A stretch of DNA of 64,000 nt from the NCBI RefSeq assembly GCF_001713455.1, contig NZ_CP016464.1, forward strand, positions 3,148,001 through 3,212,000. Reading direction: 5' to 3'. The position numbers and the translations under genes are program-made. Shown piece after piece: positions 43,927 to 52,504 of this stretch; positions within the stretch are counted from its first letter, which is position 1; every line of letters starts with the position of its first letter. The notes under the pieces are model-generated. The model did no database searches, was not told the DNA's origin, and saw only the letters and a list, made by a program, of their open reading frames with translations. The DNA is from Bosea sp. RAC05. Its GTDB lineage: Bacteria > Pseudomonadota > Alphaproteobacteria > Rhizobiales > Beijerinckiaceae.

Positions 43927-44337
43927 ATGTCGCTGAAGCTCGTCTATCCCGCGCTGGCCCTGATCTTCTGGATGTTCGTCGTCCTCGGCATCCTCTTCCT
44001 GCGGCGCAAGGCCGCCTTCGCCGGCAAGCACGTCCGCATGGCCGACGTCGCGGTCTCGACCGAGGCCTATCCGCAGCCCGCCCGCCTGGCGGCCGCCAAT
44101 TTCGCCAACCAGTTCGAGACGCCGGTCATCTTCTTCGCCCTGATCATGCTGGCAATGGAGGTCGGTGCCACCGGTTATGCCATGGCGGTGCTGGCCTGGC
44201 TCTTCGTCGCCAGCCGGGTCGCCCACACGCTGATCCATGTCGGTTCGAACGATCTGCGCCTGCGTGCGCCGGCCTTCGGGCTCGGCGTCGTCGTGCTCTT
44301 CTGCATGTGGATCGGCGTGGTTCTCGCGGTCCTCTGA
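43927..44337 (+). CDS. MAPEG family membrane protein
   Basis: A 136-residue protein with four hydrophobic segments and MAPEG motifs: NFANQFETPVIFFALIM and ASRVAHTLIHVGSNDLRLRAPAFGLG. Bacterial MAPEG members are membrane proteins related to microsomal glutathione transferases; activity has been shown for only some. The ATG at 43927 fits the family start. It follows guaB by 148 bases on the same strand and may be transcribed separately. Confidence 0.85.
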   Translation: MSLKLVYPALALIFWMFVVLGILFLRRKAAFAGKHVRMADVAVSTEAYPQPARLAAANFANQFETPVIFFALIMLAMEVGATGYAMAVLAWLFVASRVAHTLIHVGSNDLRLRAPAFGLGVVVLFCMWIGVVLAVL

Positions 44338-44484
44338 CGACGCCAGTCCCGCGCCAGCCCATCGCGTTAAGCATCCGGCCCGTTTTGCGGGGAGCGGGTC
44401 GGCCCGGCGTTGAAGCTTAACGGAAAGTAAACTACACCCTTCGGGCGGCGGACGGGTCATCGAGCGTAGAGTGGAGTCGACGCG

Positions 44485-45597
44485 ATGTTGCGTGTCCGGG
44501 AGATTATAACGCAGGGCTCGTCCTGCGCTGGCGGCGCTTCGGTCGCGCCCTCTCCCGAGGCGATGCCGTCACCCCATGGACGCCCCCTTCGCCTCGCGGC
44601 CCTCGCCGCGGCCGGGATCGCGCTCGGCGCGGCCGGCACCGTGCTCACCGTGTCGATCGTCCAGGCGGAGGACGATGCCGGAATCCGCGCCTTCCACCTC
44701 CAGGAAGCGGCCAACCGGCAGGCCTCCCGGCAGGGAGGCTATGGCACCTATGGCGCCACCGGCCGGCCGCAGCCGCAGGCGGCCGCCTATGCCCCGGCCC
44801 GCTCGGGCTGGCAGGTCCCGCTGCTGCAGATGCAGCCGGACGGCCGCATCGCCCACCCGCCGGTCGATCTGAACCCCTTCCGCCAGGGTGCCGCCGACGC
44901 AGCCCGCAAGCCCGCCAAACGCAATCAGCAGGCCCGCATCGACGCCGTTTCGGGAGCGACCGATGTGGCGCGGACCTTCTGCGTGCGCCTCTGCGACGGG
45001 TTCCACGCGCCCCTCGGCCATCTCCGGGCGGGCTCCGACCTGAAGGCCCATGAAGCCCTCTGCAAGGCCAACAACCCGGGCATCCCGGTCAAGGTCTTCC
45101 GCCTCGCCTCCGGCGTCGCCGACATCGGCGAGGCCCAGTCGGCCGACGGCCAGCGCTACCGCGCGCTTCCCATGGCCTACAGCCACGAGACCACGCGCGA
45201 CGCCGCCGCCTGCCGGCCGGCCATCGTCCAGGCCGGCGAGCGCCGCGTCTCCCTGCTGCGCGACTTCACGTTGCGCCCCGGCGACAGCGTCGTCCTCGAC
45301 GGCAAGGTCCGCACCTTCGTCGGTGGCTCGGGCTGGCCCTACAGCCCGCGCGACTTCCGCGATTTCCGCAGCGCCGGCGAGCTCTCCAAGAGCCAGCGCC
45401 GCGAGATCGACGAACGGGTCGGCATCTCCCGCCTGGAGGCCCAGGCGCGCGGCGTCCGCCGGCAGATGCTGCTGCGCGAGGCCAGCCTGCGGGACGACAG
45501 CGTCGCCAGCGACGCCGACCGCTTCATCCTGCGTGGCTCGCTCGATCCGGTGCGCCGCGGCCCCGTCCGGGTGATCTCGCTGGTCGTGCGGGATTGA
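44485..45597 (+). CDS. DUF2865 exported protein
   Basis: A 370-residue protein with an N-terminal hydrophobic segment (LRLAALAAAGIALGAAGTVLTVSIV, residues 35-59) that may be an uncleaved anchor or late signal. The family motif TFCVRLCDGF near 165-173 is followed by further Cys residues (CKANNPG, CRPAI), suggesting disulfides. GGAG is 8 bases before the ATG at 44485. DUF2865 proteins are common in Rhizobiales and of unknown function, probably envelope-associated. Confidence 0.82.
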   Translation: MLRVREIITQGSSCAGGASVAPSPEAMPSPHGRPLRLAALAAAGIALGAAGTVLTVSIVQAEDDAGIRAFHLQEAANRQASRQGGYGTYGATGRPQPQAAAYAPARSGWQVPLLQMQPDGRIAHPPVDLNPFRQGAADAARKPAKRNQQARIDAVSGATDVARTFCVRLCDGFHAPLGHLRAGSDLKAHEALCKANNPGIPVKVFRLASGVADIGEAQSADGQRYRALPMAYSHETTRDAAACRPAIVQAGERRVSLLRDFTLRPGDSVVLDGKVRTFVGGSGWPYSPRDFRDFRSAGELSKSQRREIDERVGISRLEAQARGVRRQMLLREASLRDDSVASDADRFILRGSLDPVRRGPVRVISLVVRD

Positions 45598-45690
45598 GGC
45601 CGGGCCGGGAGGCCGGGTCACCGGCCGAGGACGTGCTGCCCGCATTGTTTAGAAACCGTCAAAACAAGATGCAGTTTTGAAGCGATCTAA

Positions 45691-45714
45691 GCCTCTGTTC
45701 TAACAGGCTTTTTA
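45691..45714 (+). terminator. Weak hairpin with T-run downstream of the DUF2865 gene
   Basis: GCCT and AGGC flank a 10-base loop and are followed by TTTTT. The stem is short, but the T-run and position before the iron transporter promoter region make termination possible. Confidence 0.35.
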
Positions 45715-45792
45715 GTTGACGACCGCGTTGCCCGTCACTACCGCTCCTGACGCAATGCGAAGAACGGGCCTTGAACCCGAAGGAGCAAGAAC

Positions 45793-46806
45793 ATGATCCA
45801 CGCGACCCGTCTGTCGGCTCTGGCGCTCGCCTCCTGCCTGCTGGCCGCCCCGGCCCTGGCCCAGACCGTCAACCTCTACACGACGCGCGAGCCGGCTCTG
45901 CTCAATCCGGTCATCGACGCTTTCACCAAGGACACCGGCATCAAGGTCAACGCCGTCTTCCTGAAGGACGGCCTGCAGGAGCGCGTCGCGGCCGAGGGCG
46001 CCAACAGCCCCGCCGACGTCATGCTGATGGTCGATGTCGGCCAGATCAACGCCCTCGTCGATGCTGGCATCACCCAGCCGATCAAGTCCGCGCTCGTCGA
46101 CAGGACGGTCCCGGCCGCGCTGCGCGGCCCGGCCGACAACTGGGTCACGCTGACCCAGCGCGCCCGCATCGTCGTCGTCTCCAAGGATCGCGTGAAGCAG
46201 GATGCGATCACCTATGAGGAGCTCGCCGATCCCAAGTGGAAGGGCAAGGTCTGCATCCGCTCGGGCCAGCACCCCTACAACAACGCCTTCTTCGCCGCCT
46301 ACCTTGCCCGCAACGGCGCCGAGAAGACGGAAAGCTATCTGAAAGGCCTGAAGGCCAACCTCGCCCGCAAGCCCGGCGGCGGCGACCGCGACGTGGCGCG
46401 CGACATCCTGTCCGGCCAGTGCGACATCGCCGTGATGAACACCTATTACATCGGGCTGATGAGCGAGGCGAAGAACGAGCAGAAGGGCTGGTACGAGGCG
46501 ATCAGGCCGCTGAAGTCGACCTTCGCCAATGGCGGCACCCATGTGAACGTCTCGGCCGCGGCCATCGCCAGGAACGCGCCGAACAAGGACAATGCCGTCA
46601 AGCTGATCGAGTACATGCTCGGCGACAAGGCGCAGACCCTCTATGCCGACGGCAATTTCGAGTTCCCGGTGAACCCGGACGTCAAGGAGAGCGCCGCGGT
46701 CAAGCTCCTCGGCACGATCACCCCCGACACCACGCCGCTCGGCGACGTCGCGAAGAACCGCAAGGCCGCGGCCGATCTGGTCGACAAGGTCGGCTTCGAC
46801 AATTGA
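45793..46806 (+). CDS. Iron(III) ABC transporter substrate-binding protein (FbpA/FutA type)
   Basis: A 337-residue periplasmic binding protein. A Sec signal peptide (ends PALAQ) is followed by TVNLYTTREPALLNPVIDAFTKDTGIKV, the typical ferric-binding opening. The paired tyrosines of the iron site are in VMNTYYIGLM near 217-218, and QHPYNNAF near 160 is the other conserved block. It binds Fe3+ and passes it to the permease encoded by the overlapping next gene. The AT-rich upstream region (about 45640-45720) could hold an iron-responsive operator. Confidence 0.92.
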   Translation: MIHATRLSALALASCLLAAPALAQTVNLYTTREPALLNPVIDAFTKDTGIKVNAVFLKDGLQERVAAEGANSPADVMLMVDVGQINALVDAGITQPIKSALVDRTVPAALRGPADNWVTLTQRARIVVVSKDRVKQDAITYEELADPKWKGKVCIRSGQHPYNNAFFAAYLARNGAEKTESYLKGLKANLARKPGGGDRDVARDILSGQCDIAVMNTYYIGLMSEAKNEQKGWYEAIRPLKSTFANGGTHVNVSAAAIARNAPNKDNAVKLIEYMLGDKAQTLYADGNFEFPVNPDVKESAAVKLLGTITPDTTPLGDVAKNRKAAADLVDKVGFDN

Positions 46807-48482
46807 GCCTGAGCGTCTCCCGCTCCGAGATCCGGCGGCCGCCCCTTCTGGGGCGGCCGTCGACTCGTCTGGTCTATGTCGCGCTGCTGGGGGCGGGCCT
46901 CGTCCTGCTGCCGGTCCTGGCGCTCGCGCTGACGGCCCTGTCCTCGCAGGCGGCGTCGATCTGGCCGCATCTGGCGGCCAATGTCCTGCCGGCGGCGCTG
47001 CGCGACACCGGCCTGCTGCTGCTCGGCGTCGGCCTGCTCTGCGGCCTGATCGGCGTCGGCACCGCCTGGCTGGTGACGCAATTCGAGTTTCCGGGCCGGC
47101 GCAGCCTGGAGTGGCTGCTGGTGCTGCCGCTCGCCCTGCCGACCTACATCACGGCCTATGTCTATGTCGAAGTCCTCGGCTTCCAGGGCCCGTTCCAGAA
47201 CGCCCTGCGCGCCCTGACCGGCTGGCGCTCGCTGCGCGACTACTGGTTTCCCGATCCGCGCAACCTGCCGGGCGCGATCTGCATCATGGCGATCGTGCTC
47301 TATCCTTACGTCTATCTCAGCGTCCGCGCCCTGTTCGGGCTGCAGGCCGCCGCGATCGTCGAATCCGCCCGCACGCTGGGGGCCGCGCCGGGCCGTCTGT
47401 TCTGGCGCATCGGGCTGCCGATGGCGCGGCCGGCCCTGGCGGCGGGGCTGACGCTGGTGCTGCTGGAGACGCTCAACGACATCGGCGCCAGCGAATATCT
47501 CGGCGTCCGCTCGCTGACGCTGTCGATCTACACCACCTGGGTGAACCGCAACTCGCTCGCCGGCGCCGCCCAGATCGCCTGCGTCATGCTGCTGCTGGTC
47601 GTGCTGCTGATGGGGATCGAGGCCAGGCTGCGCGGCCAGCGGCGCTTCGCCCTGCCGGTGCGCCAGCCGCGGGCCGTGGGGCGCGTGCCGCTGCAAGGCG
47701 GGCGGGCCGCCGCCGCCACGCTCGCCTGTGCCCTGCCCGTCCTCTTCGGCGCCCTGCTGCCGATCGGCTTCCTCGCGACGGAGGTGCTGCGCCGCGGTCT
47801 CTGGCAGCAGCTCGACGGCGCCATGCTGCGCGCCCTGTTCAATGCGCTCGCCTTTTCGGCCCTCGCCTCCGGCATCGTCATCCTGCTCGGCGTCGGCATC
47901 GCCGCCGCCCGGCGCCAGGGGCGCGAGCCCTGGCTCCCGGCCCTGTCGCGCCTGGCGTCCCTCGGCTACGCCGTGCCCGGCACCGTGCTCGCGCTCGGCC
48001 TGCTGGTGCCGCTGGCGGCGCTCGACAATGTCGTGGCGGACGCGCTGCGCCGCTGGTTCGGAGTGAACAGCGGCCTGCTGCTGATCGGCTCGGGGGCGGC
48101 GCTCGTCCTCGCCTATGTCGTCCGCTTCCTCGCCATCGCCGTCTCGGGCGTCGAGAGCGGCCTGTCGCGCATCTCGCCGCGGATCGACGACGCCGCCCGC
48201 ACGCTCGGCGCCAGCGCGCCCGAGGTGATGCGCAAGATGCACTGGCCGCTGGCCCGCCCCGCCGTCGCGGCCGCCGCCCTGCTCGTCTTCGTCGATTGCC
48301 TCAAGGAGCTGCCGGCGACGCTGCTGCTGCGTCCGCTCAATGTCGAGACGCTCGCCACCACCGTCTATGGCCATGCCTCCCGCGGCGCCTTCGAGGACGG
48401 GGCGCTCGCCGGGCTGCTGATCGTACTCGCCGGCCTCTACCCGGCGGTGCGGCTGGCCCGCGCCGGCGGGCGGCAGGCCTGA
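46803..48482 (+). CDS. Iron(III) ABC transporter permease (FbpB type)
   Basis: A 559-residue permease made of two fused modules with about 12 transmembrane segments. Each module has an EAA loop: SARTLGAAPGRLFWRIGLPMARPAL near residue 190 and AARTLGASAPEVMRKMHWPLARPAV near 470. The TTG at 46803 overlaps the TGA of the binding-protein gene, so translation is coupled. A cognate ATPase (FbpC) is not encoded next to it; the following plus-strand gene is an AsmA-like protein, so an ATPase from elsewhere must serve it. Confidence 0.92.
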   Translation: MSLSVSRSEIRRPPLLGRPSTRLVYVALLGAGLVLLPVLALALTALSSQAASIWPHLAANVLPAALRDTGLLLLGVGLLCGLIGVGTAWLVTQFEFPGRRSLEWLLVLPLALPTYITAYVYVEVLGFQGPFQNALRALTGWRSLRDYWFPDPRNLPGAICIMAIVLYPYVYLSVRALFGLQAAAIVESARTLGAAPGRLFWRIGLPMARPALAAGLTLVLLETLNDIGASEYLGVRSLTLSIYTTWVNRNSLAGAAQIACVMLLLVVLLMGIEARLRGQRRFALPVRQPRAVGRVPLQGGRAAAATLACALPVLFGALLPIGFLATEVLRRGLWQQLDGAMLRALFNALAFSALASGIVILLGVGIAAARRQGREPWLPALSRLASLGYAVPGTVLALGLLVPLAALDNVVADALRRWFGVNSGLLLIGSGAALVLAYVVRFLAIAVSGVESGLSRISPRIDDAARTLGASAPEVMRKMHWPLARPAVAAAALLVFVDCLKELPATLLLRPLNVETLATTVYGHASRGAFEDGALAGLLIVLAGLYPAVRLARAGGRQA

Positions 48483-48768
48483 GCCGGCTCGACAAGCCCC
48501 GGCCATCGTCCTAAACCGGGATATGAGCGGAACGGGGAGCCGGGCGGTGCCCGACACCTCGCCCGCCGGCTGGACGTGACGCGGGGCTGCTGCCCGGACC
48601 GAGGCTGCGCCGGCCGGCGCCGCCTTCCGCTCTGGCGAGGGTTCGCAGGCCTGCCGGCAGGGGTCTTTCGCCGCTGACGATCTCCCGAACGGCGGCCCGC
48701 CGGCGTTCGCAGCGCCTCCCGTGCCGTTGCCCCCTCTCTCGCCACACGGATACCCGCCCCCAAGCTTC

Positions 48769-50526
48769 ATGACGCGACGCGCCTCGATCCTCGCCTACAG
48801 CCTGATCCTCGTGCTCGGTCTCCTCGGCCTTCAGTCCTGGGGAATCGCGGTCGCGCGGGTCGAGCGGCATGTGATCGGGGCGATCGAGGCGCGCACCGGC
48901 CTGACGGTGACCGCGCTCGAGCGCGCCGAGATCGCCTTCCTGCCGCTGCCGCGGATCAGCCTGTCGCAGGTCGCCTTCGCCCAGCGGGACGGCTCGCTCG
49001 CCGGCCGCGCGCTGCGGCTGCGGGCCCAGGCCCGGCTCCTGCCGCTCTTGGCCGGCCGGATCGATTTCGACCGGATCGACCTCGTCGGGCCGCAGCTCGA
49101 CGTGGCGGTCGCCCAGGCCGGCGACAGCCCGGCCGACTGGCTGGCCGGCCCGCTCGACGACCTCCAGCGGCTGCGCGGCCAGAGCCGCATCGTGATCACG
49201 GCCGGCTCGGTCTTCCTGCGTTCGGAGGGCGCGATCCGCAGCATCCTGCGCGACGTCAACCTGGTCCTGGCCGAGCGCGAGGCGCTGGCGCCGCTGGCCG
49301 TGACGGGCACCGTCACCTGGCGCGGCGTGCCGGCCGAGATCAGCCTGCTCTGGCCGGTCGCGACGGCGCGCGGTCGCACCCTGCTGAGCGTCGATGCGCC
49401 GCTCCTGAAGCTGCAGTTCGACGGCCAGCGCAGCAGCGCGCCGGAGACGATCACCACCGGCCAGCTCACGCTGGCGACCCGCTCCCTGCCGGACCTGCTC
49501 GGCTGGTTCGGCGAGGCGCCGCGCCTGGCGAGCGCGATCGGGCCGCTCTCGCTCAGCGCCGATCTGCGCGTGCGGCCCCACGACACCGCCCTCAGCAATG
49601 TCGTCCTGCGCCTCGACGGCGACCGCCTCGACGGGGCGCTCAACCTCGCGACGGCGGCGGGGCGGACCGCGCTCTCGGGCACACTGGCGGGTGCGACGCT
49701 GGATGTCGGGCGTCTGCTCGGGCGGGTCGCCTGGCCCTCCGCCTCGCTCGCGCCCGATGCCGCCCCCCTGCCCTTCGAAGCCTGGACCGCGCAGGATCTC
49801 GATCTGCGCATCTCGGTCGAGACCGCGCGGCTGGACGGCGCCAGGCTCACCGATGTCGCGACCTATCTGCTGGTCAAGAAGGGGCGCTTCGAGGCCGGGA
49901 TCGGCCGCGCCAGCGCCTATGGCGGCAGCCTCAAGGGGCGCCTGCTGGCGACCACGACCCCGGCCGGCGTCGACGTCAAGCTCACCGGCGGGCTCGACCG
50001 GCTCAATCTCGGCCGCGCCGGCGCCGATCTGCCGCCGCTGGCGCGGCTGAGCGGCACCGCCGCGCTCCAGTTCGCCCTCGACGGGCTCGGCCACACCCTG
50101 CCGGATCTCGTCGCCTCGCTGAGCGGCAAGGGCAGCCTGAGCCTGCGCCAGGGCGAGCTGTCGGGCTTCGCCTTCGCGGAGCTGATGCGCCGCGCCGAGC
50201 GCAATCCCGGGCTCGCCCTGCGCGACTGGCGCCAGGGCAAGACGGCGTTCGAGAGCGCCGGTGCCACCGCCACCATCGCCAACGGCGTGCTCACCCTCGC
50301 CGACGCGCAGATGAGCGGCCAGGGCTACCGCCTGACCCTCGTCGGCACGGCCGGCCTCGCCGATGCGCAGCTCGACATGGCGGCGCTGCTGCAGCCCGCC
50401 ACCGGCCCGCTGCGGCTGCCCTTCCGCCTGAAGGGCCCGCTCGCGGCGCCCGCCTTCGACCTCCAGGCCGAGTCGCTGCTGCGGCCCGCGGCAGCCGGCG
50501 AGGCCGAGCCAGCGCCCTCGCGCTGA
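48769..50526 (+). CDS. AsmA-like envelope protein
   Basis: A 585-residue protein with one N-terminal membrane anchor (ILAYSLILVLGLLGLQSWGIAV, residues 6-28) and a long beta-rich periplasmic part. It begins like AsmA: HVIGAIEARTGLTVTALERAEIAFLPLPRISLSQVAFAQ, with the C-terminal AsmA region LSGKGSLSLRQGELSGFAFAELMRR near 460. AsmA-family proteins are linked to outer-membrane assembly and phospholipid transfer. The ATG at 48769 starts the anchor directly. The 286 bases before it contain no recognisable signal. Confidence 0.83.
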   Translation: MTRRASILAYSLILVLGLLGLQSWGIAVARVERHVIGAIEARTGLTVTALERAEIAFLPLPRISLSQVAFAQRDGSLAGRALRLRAQARLLPLLAGRIDFDRIDLVGPQLDVAVAQAGDSPADWLAGPLDDLQRLRGQSRIVITAGSVFLRSEGAIRSILRDVNLVLAEREALAPLAVTGTVTWRGVPAEISLLWPVATARGRTLLSVDAPLLKLQFDGQRSSAPETITTGQLTLATRSLPDLLGWFGEAPRLASAIGPLSLSADLRVRPHDTALSNVVLRLDGDRLDGALNLATAAGRTALSGTLAGATLDVGRLLGRVAWPSASLAPDAAPLPFEAWTAQDLDLRISVETARLDGARLTDVATYLLVKKGRFEAGIGRASAYGGSLKGRLLATTTPAGVDVKLTGGLDRLNLGRAGADLPPLARLSGTAALQFALDGLGHTLPDLVASLSGKGSLSLRQGELSGFAFAELMRRAERNPGLALRDWRQGKTAFESAGATATIANGVLTLADAQMSGQGYRLTLVGTAGLADAQLDMAALLQPATGPLRLPFRLKGPLAAPAFDLQAESLLRPAAAGEAEPAPSR

Positions 50527-50621
50527 CGCCTCGCATTTGCCCTTCCGTCGCCGGCCGCCTTGCGCTTGGATGCGGCAAGGCCGCGTGACGGCCGACCGGG
50601 ACGGCGACGGGAGAGCGGACG

Positions 50622-51818
50622 ATGAAACACTGGATCGCGGCCACGGCAGGCCTTTTGGGATGGGTGGCGATGGATCTCTTGAACGGCGGCGCCCCGGCGG
50701 CGGCCCAGGAGCTGATGACCGAGAAGAAGGTCTTCACCCTGCCAAGCTACACCACGCAAAGCGGGCGCACCCTCAAGGACGTCAAGGTCGGCTGGGAGAG
50801 CTACGGCACGCTCAACGCCGACAGGTCGAACGCCGTGCTGATCTGCCACTTCTTCTCGGGCAACTCGCACGCCGCCGGCAAATACGCGGCCACGGATGCC
50901 GCGCCCGGCTATTGGGACGCGATCATCGGCCCGGGCAAGGCGATCGACACCAACAAGTATTTCGTCCTCTCGTCCGACACGCTGGTGAACCTCAACACCG
51001 GCGATCCGAAGACCACCACCACCGGCCCGGCCTCGATCGACCCCGACACCGGCAAGCCCTATGCGCTCGACTTTCCGGTCGTGACCATCGCCGACTTCGT
51101 CGCTGTCCAGAAGGCCCTGGTCGAGAGCCTCGGCATCAAGCGCCTGGCGTTGGTCGCCGGCCCCTCGATGGGCTCGCTCCAGACCTTCGAATGGGCGGCG
51201 CGCTACCCCGAGATGGTCGCCAAGGCGATGCCGGTGATCGGCGCCGGCGAGGCCGATGCGCAGCTGATCGCCTGGCTCGACGTCTGGGCCGCGCCGATCC
51301 TGGTCGACCCCAACTGGAACAAGGGCGACTATTACGGCAGGACGCCGCCCCATGCCGGCCTCGCCAAGGCCCTGACCGTGGTGACCCTGCAGGCCAACCA
51401 TGCCGACTGGGCCAACGCCACCTTCGGCCGCCGCCCGGCCAGGGAGGGCGAGGACCCGGCGAAGTCGCTCGGCAGCAAATTCCAGGTCCAGAGCATCCTC
51501 GACAATGCCGGCGAGGCCCGCGCCAAGGTCTCCGACGCCAACCATTTCCTCTATCTGGTCAAGGCCAACCAGCTCTTCGCGGCCGGCGGCACCTCGATCG
51601 CCGACGCCGCCACGAAGATCAAGGCGCCGGTCCTGCTGATCACCCAGCCCAGGGACCTCGTCTTCACCGCCGACATGGTCGACCGCACCGCCGACACGCT
51701 GAAGAAGGGCGGCGTCGACCTCAGCCATGTCCACATCCAGGGCTCGCGCGGCCATCTCGACGGCGTCATCTCGATGAAGCAGGCGGAGGGCGCGATCCGG
51801 GCGTTCCTGGAGAAGTAG
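50622..51818 (+). CDS. Exported MetX-like alpha/beta hydrolase
   Basis: A 398-residue alpha/beta-hydrolase of the homoserine O-acetyltransferase superfamily. The nucleophile elbow GPSMGS (Ser182), an acidic residue after LLITQPRDLVF and a His in SRGHLDG complete a triad. KVGWESYGTLNADRSNAVLICHFFSG is the MetX-type opening. Unusually, it begins with a signal peptide (MKHWIAATAGLLGWVAM..., cut near AAAQE at residue 30), so it should act in the periplasm. This is inconsistent with methionine synthesis, which uses cytoplasmic acetyl-CoA, and suggests hydrolysis of an ester outside the cytoplasm. Confidence 0.85.
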   Translation: MKHWIAATAGLLGWVAMDLLNGGAPAAAQELMTEKKVFTLPSYTTQSGRTLKDVKVGWESYGTLNADRSNAVLICHFFSGNSHAAGKYAATDAAPGYWDAIIGPGKAIDTNKYFVLSSDTLVNLNTGDPKTTTTGPASIDPDTGKPYALDFPVVTIADFVAVQKALVESLGIKRLALVAGPSMGSLQTFEWAARYPEMVAKAMPVIGAGEADAQLIAWLDVWAAPILVDPNWNKGDYYGRTPPHAGLAKALTVVTLQANHADWANATFGRRPAREGEDPAKSLGSKFQVQSILDNAGEARAKVSDANHFLYLVKANQLFAAGGTSIADAATKIKAPVLLITQPRDLVFTADMVDRTADTLKKGGVDLSHVHIQGSRGHLDGVISMKQAEGAIRAFLEK

Positions 51819-51854
51819 CCTCACTCCCGACCACAGCACTCTTCAGCACAACTT

Positions 51855-51880
51855 GCATGTCTCTCAATTGAGAGACATGC
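51855..51880. promoter_or_regulatory. 26-bp perfect palindrome, toxin-antitoxin operator
   Basis: The half-site GCATGTCTCTCAA is followed at once by its exact reverse complement. It ends 14 bases before the antitoxin ATG at 51895. Perfect long palindromes directly upstream of RelB/ParD-type genes are usual autoregulatory operators bound by the antitoxin alone or with the toxin. Its overlap with an upstream open frame beginning TTG at 51853 argues against that earlier start. Confidence 0.72.
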
Positions 51881-51894
51881 TTGGTGGGGTCCTG

Positions 51895-52209
51895 ATGGGA
51901 GCACAGACGGTGGCCGCACGAACCTCGATGTTGCATGTCCGAATCGACGATCAGCTCAAGGCCGAGGCCACGGAAACGCTCGCAGGTTTCGGTCTGTCCG
52001 TTTCTGATGCAGTCCGGATCCTGCTGACCCGCGTGGTGAAGGAAGGCGGCCTGCCGGCAGGGCTGGCCGTCGATCCGGAGGCGCATGACCTCTGGTTTCG
52101 GGCCAAGGTTCGCGAGGCCCTGGCCGACCCGGCGCCTGGCCTGTCGCATGATCAGGTCATGGACGATGTTCAAGCGCTGATCGACAGGAAGCGTCTTGCC
52201 AGGGCCTGA
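51895..52209 (+). CDS. RelB/DinJ-type antitoxin
   Basis: A 104-residue protein containing a ribbon-helix-helix DNA-binding N-terminus (MLHVRIDDQLKAEATETLAGFGLSVSDAVRILLTRVV) of the RelB/DinJ family. GGTGGGG lies 5 bases before the ATG at 51895; an internal ATG at 51928 is a further option. It should neutralise the toxin encoded by the overlapping downstream gene and repress the operon through the palindrome at 51855-51880. Confidence 0.88.
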   Translation: MGAQTVAARTSMLHVRIDDQLKAEATETLAGFGLSVSDAVRILLTRVVKEGGLPAGLAVDPEAHDLWFRAKVREALADPAPGLSHDQVMDDVQALIDRKRLARA

Positions 52210-52483
52210 ATGGCTTCCCGTTGCGCGCGATGACCTGATGTCGATCGTCGGTTACATCGCCGACGACAACCCGGATGCTGCTCAGCGGCTGAAGGACGAG
52301 ATCGAAGCGAGAGTGGCGAAGCTGATCGCATTCCCCGACCGATTTCGCCCCGGGCGCGTTGAAGGCACCCGCGAAATGAGCGTCGGGCCGAACTACGTCG
52401 TCGTCTATGCTACCGGTGGCGCCACCATCCGCATCCTGAGGGGGTTGCACGCCGCCCGGCAATGGCCCCCGGACAGCGACTAG
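52196..52483 (+). CDS. RelE/ParE-type toxin
   Basis: A 95-residue toxin of the RelE/ParE fold: EWLPVARDDLMSIVGYIADDNPDAAQRLKDEIEARV, then PDRFRPGRVEGTREMSVGPNYVVVYAT and ILRGLHAARQWP, the typical C-terminal strand and tail. The start is TTG at 52196, with AGGAAG 4 bases upstream, and overlaps the antitoxin gene by 14 bases. RelE members cleave mRNA on ribosomes and ParE members poison gyrase; the sequence is nearer to the ParE-like subgroup, but this is not decisive. gyrA itself lies about 1 kb away, which may be coincidence. Confidence 0.88.
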   Translation: MPGPEWLPVARDDLMSIVGYIADDNPDAAQRLKDEIEARVAKLIAFPDRFRPGRVEGTREMSVGPNYVVVYATGGATIRILRGLHAARQWPPDSD

Positions 52484-52504
52484 CTCCCGCCTTTCTCAGG
52501 CCCC

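Noticed and set aside
44366..44421. GTTAAGC / GCTTAAC inverted repeat upstream of the DUF2865 gene
   Set aside because: Only 7-bp arms separated by 42 bases; could easily be chance.
45648..45664. TTTAGAAACCGTCAAAA as an Irr/Fur iron box upstream of the iron importer
   Set aside because: Only one half (TTTAGAA) fits the rhizobial iron-control element as I remember it; the other half does not mirror it.
46641..48770. 709-codon minus-strand open frame opposite the iron permease
   Set aside because: Gln/Arg/Ala-rich shadow of a recognised permease.
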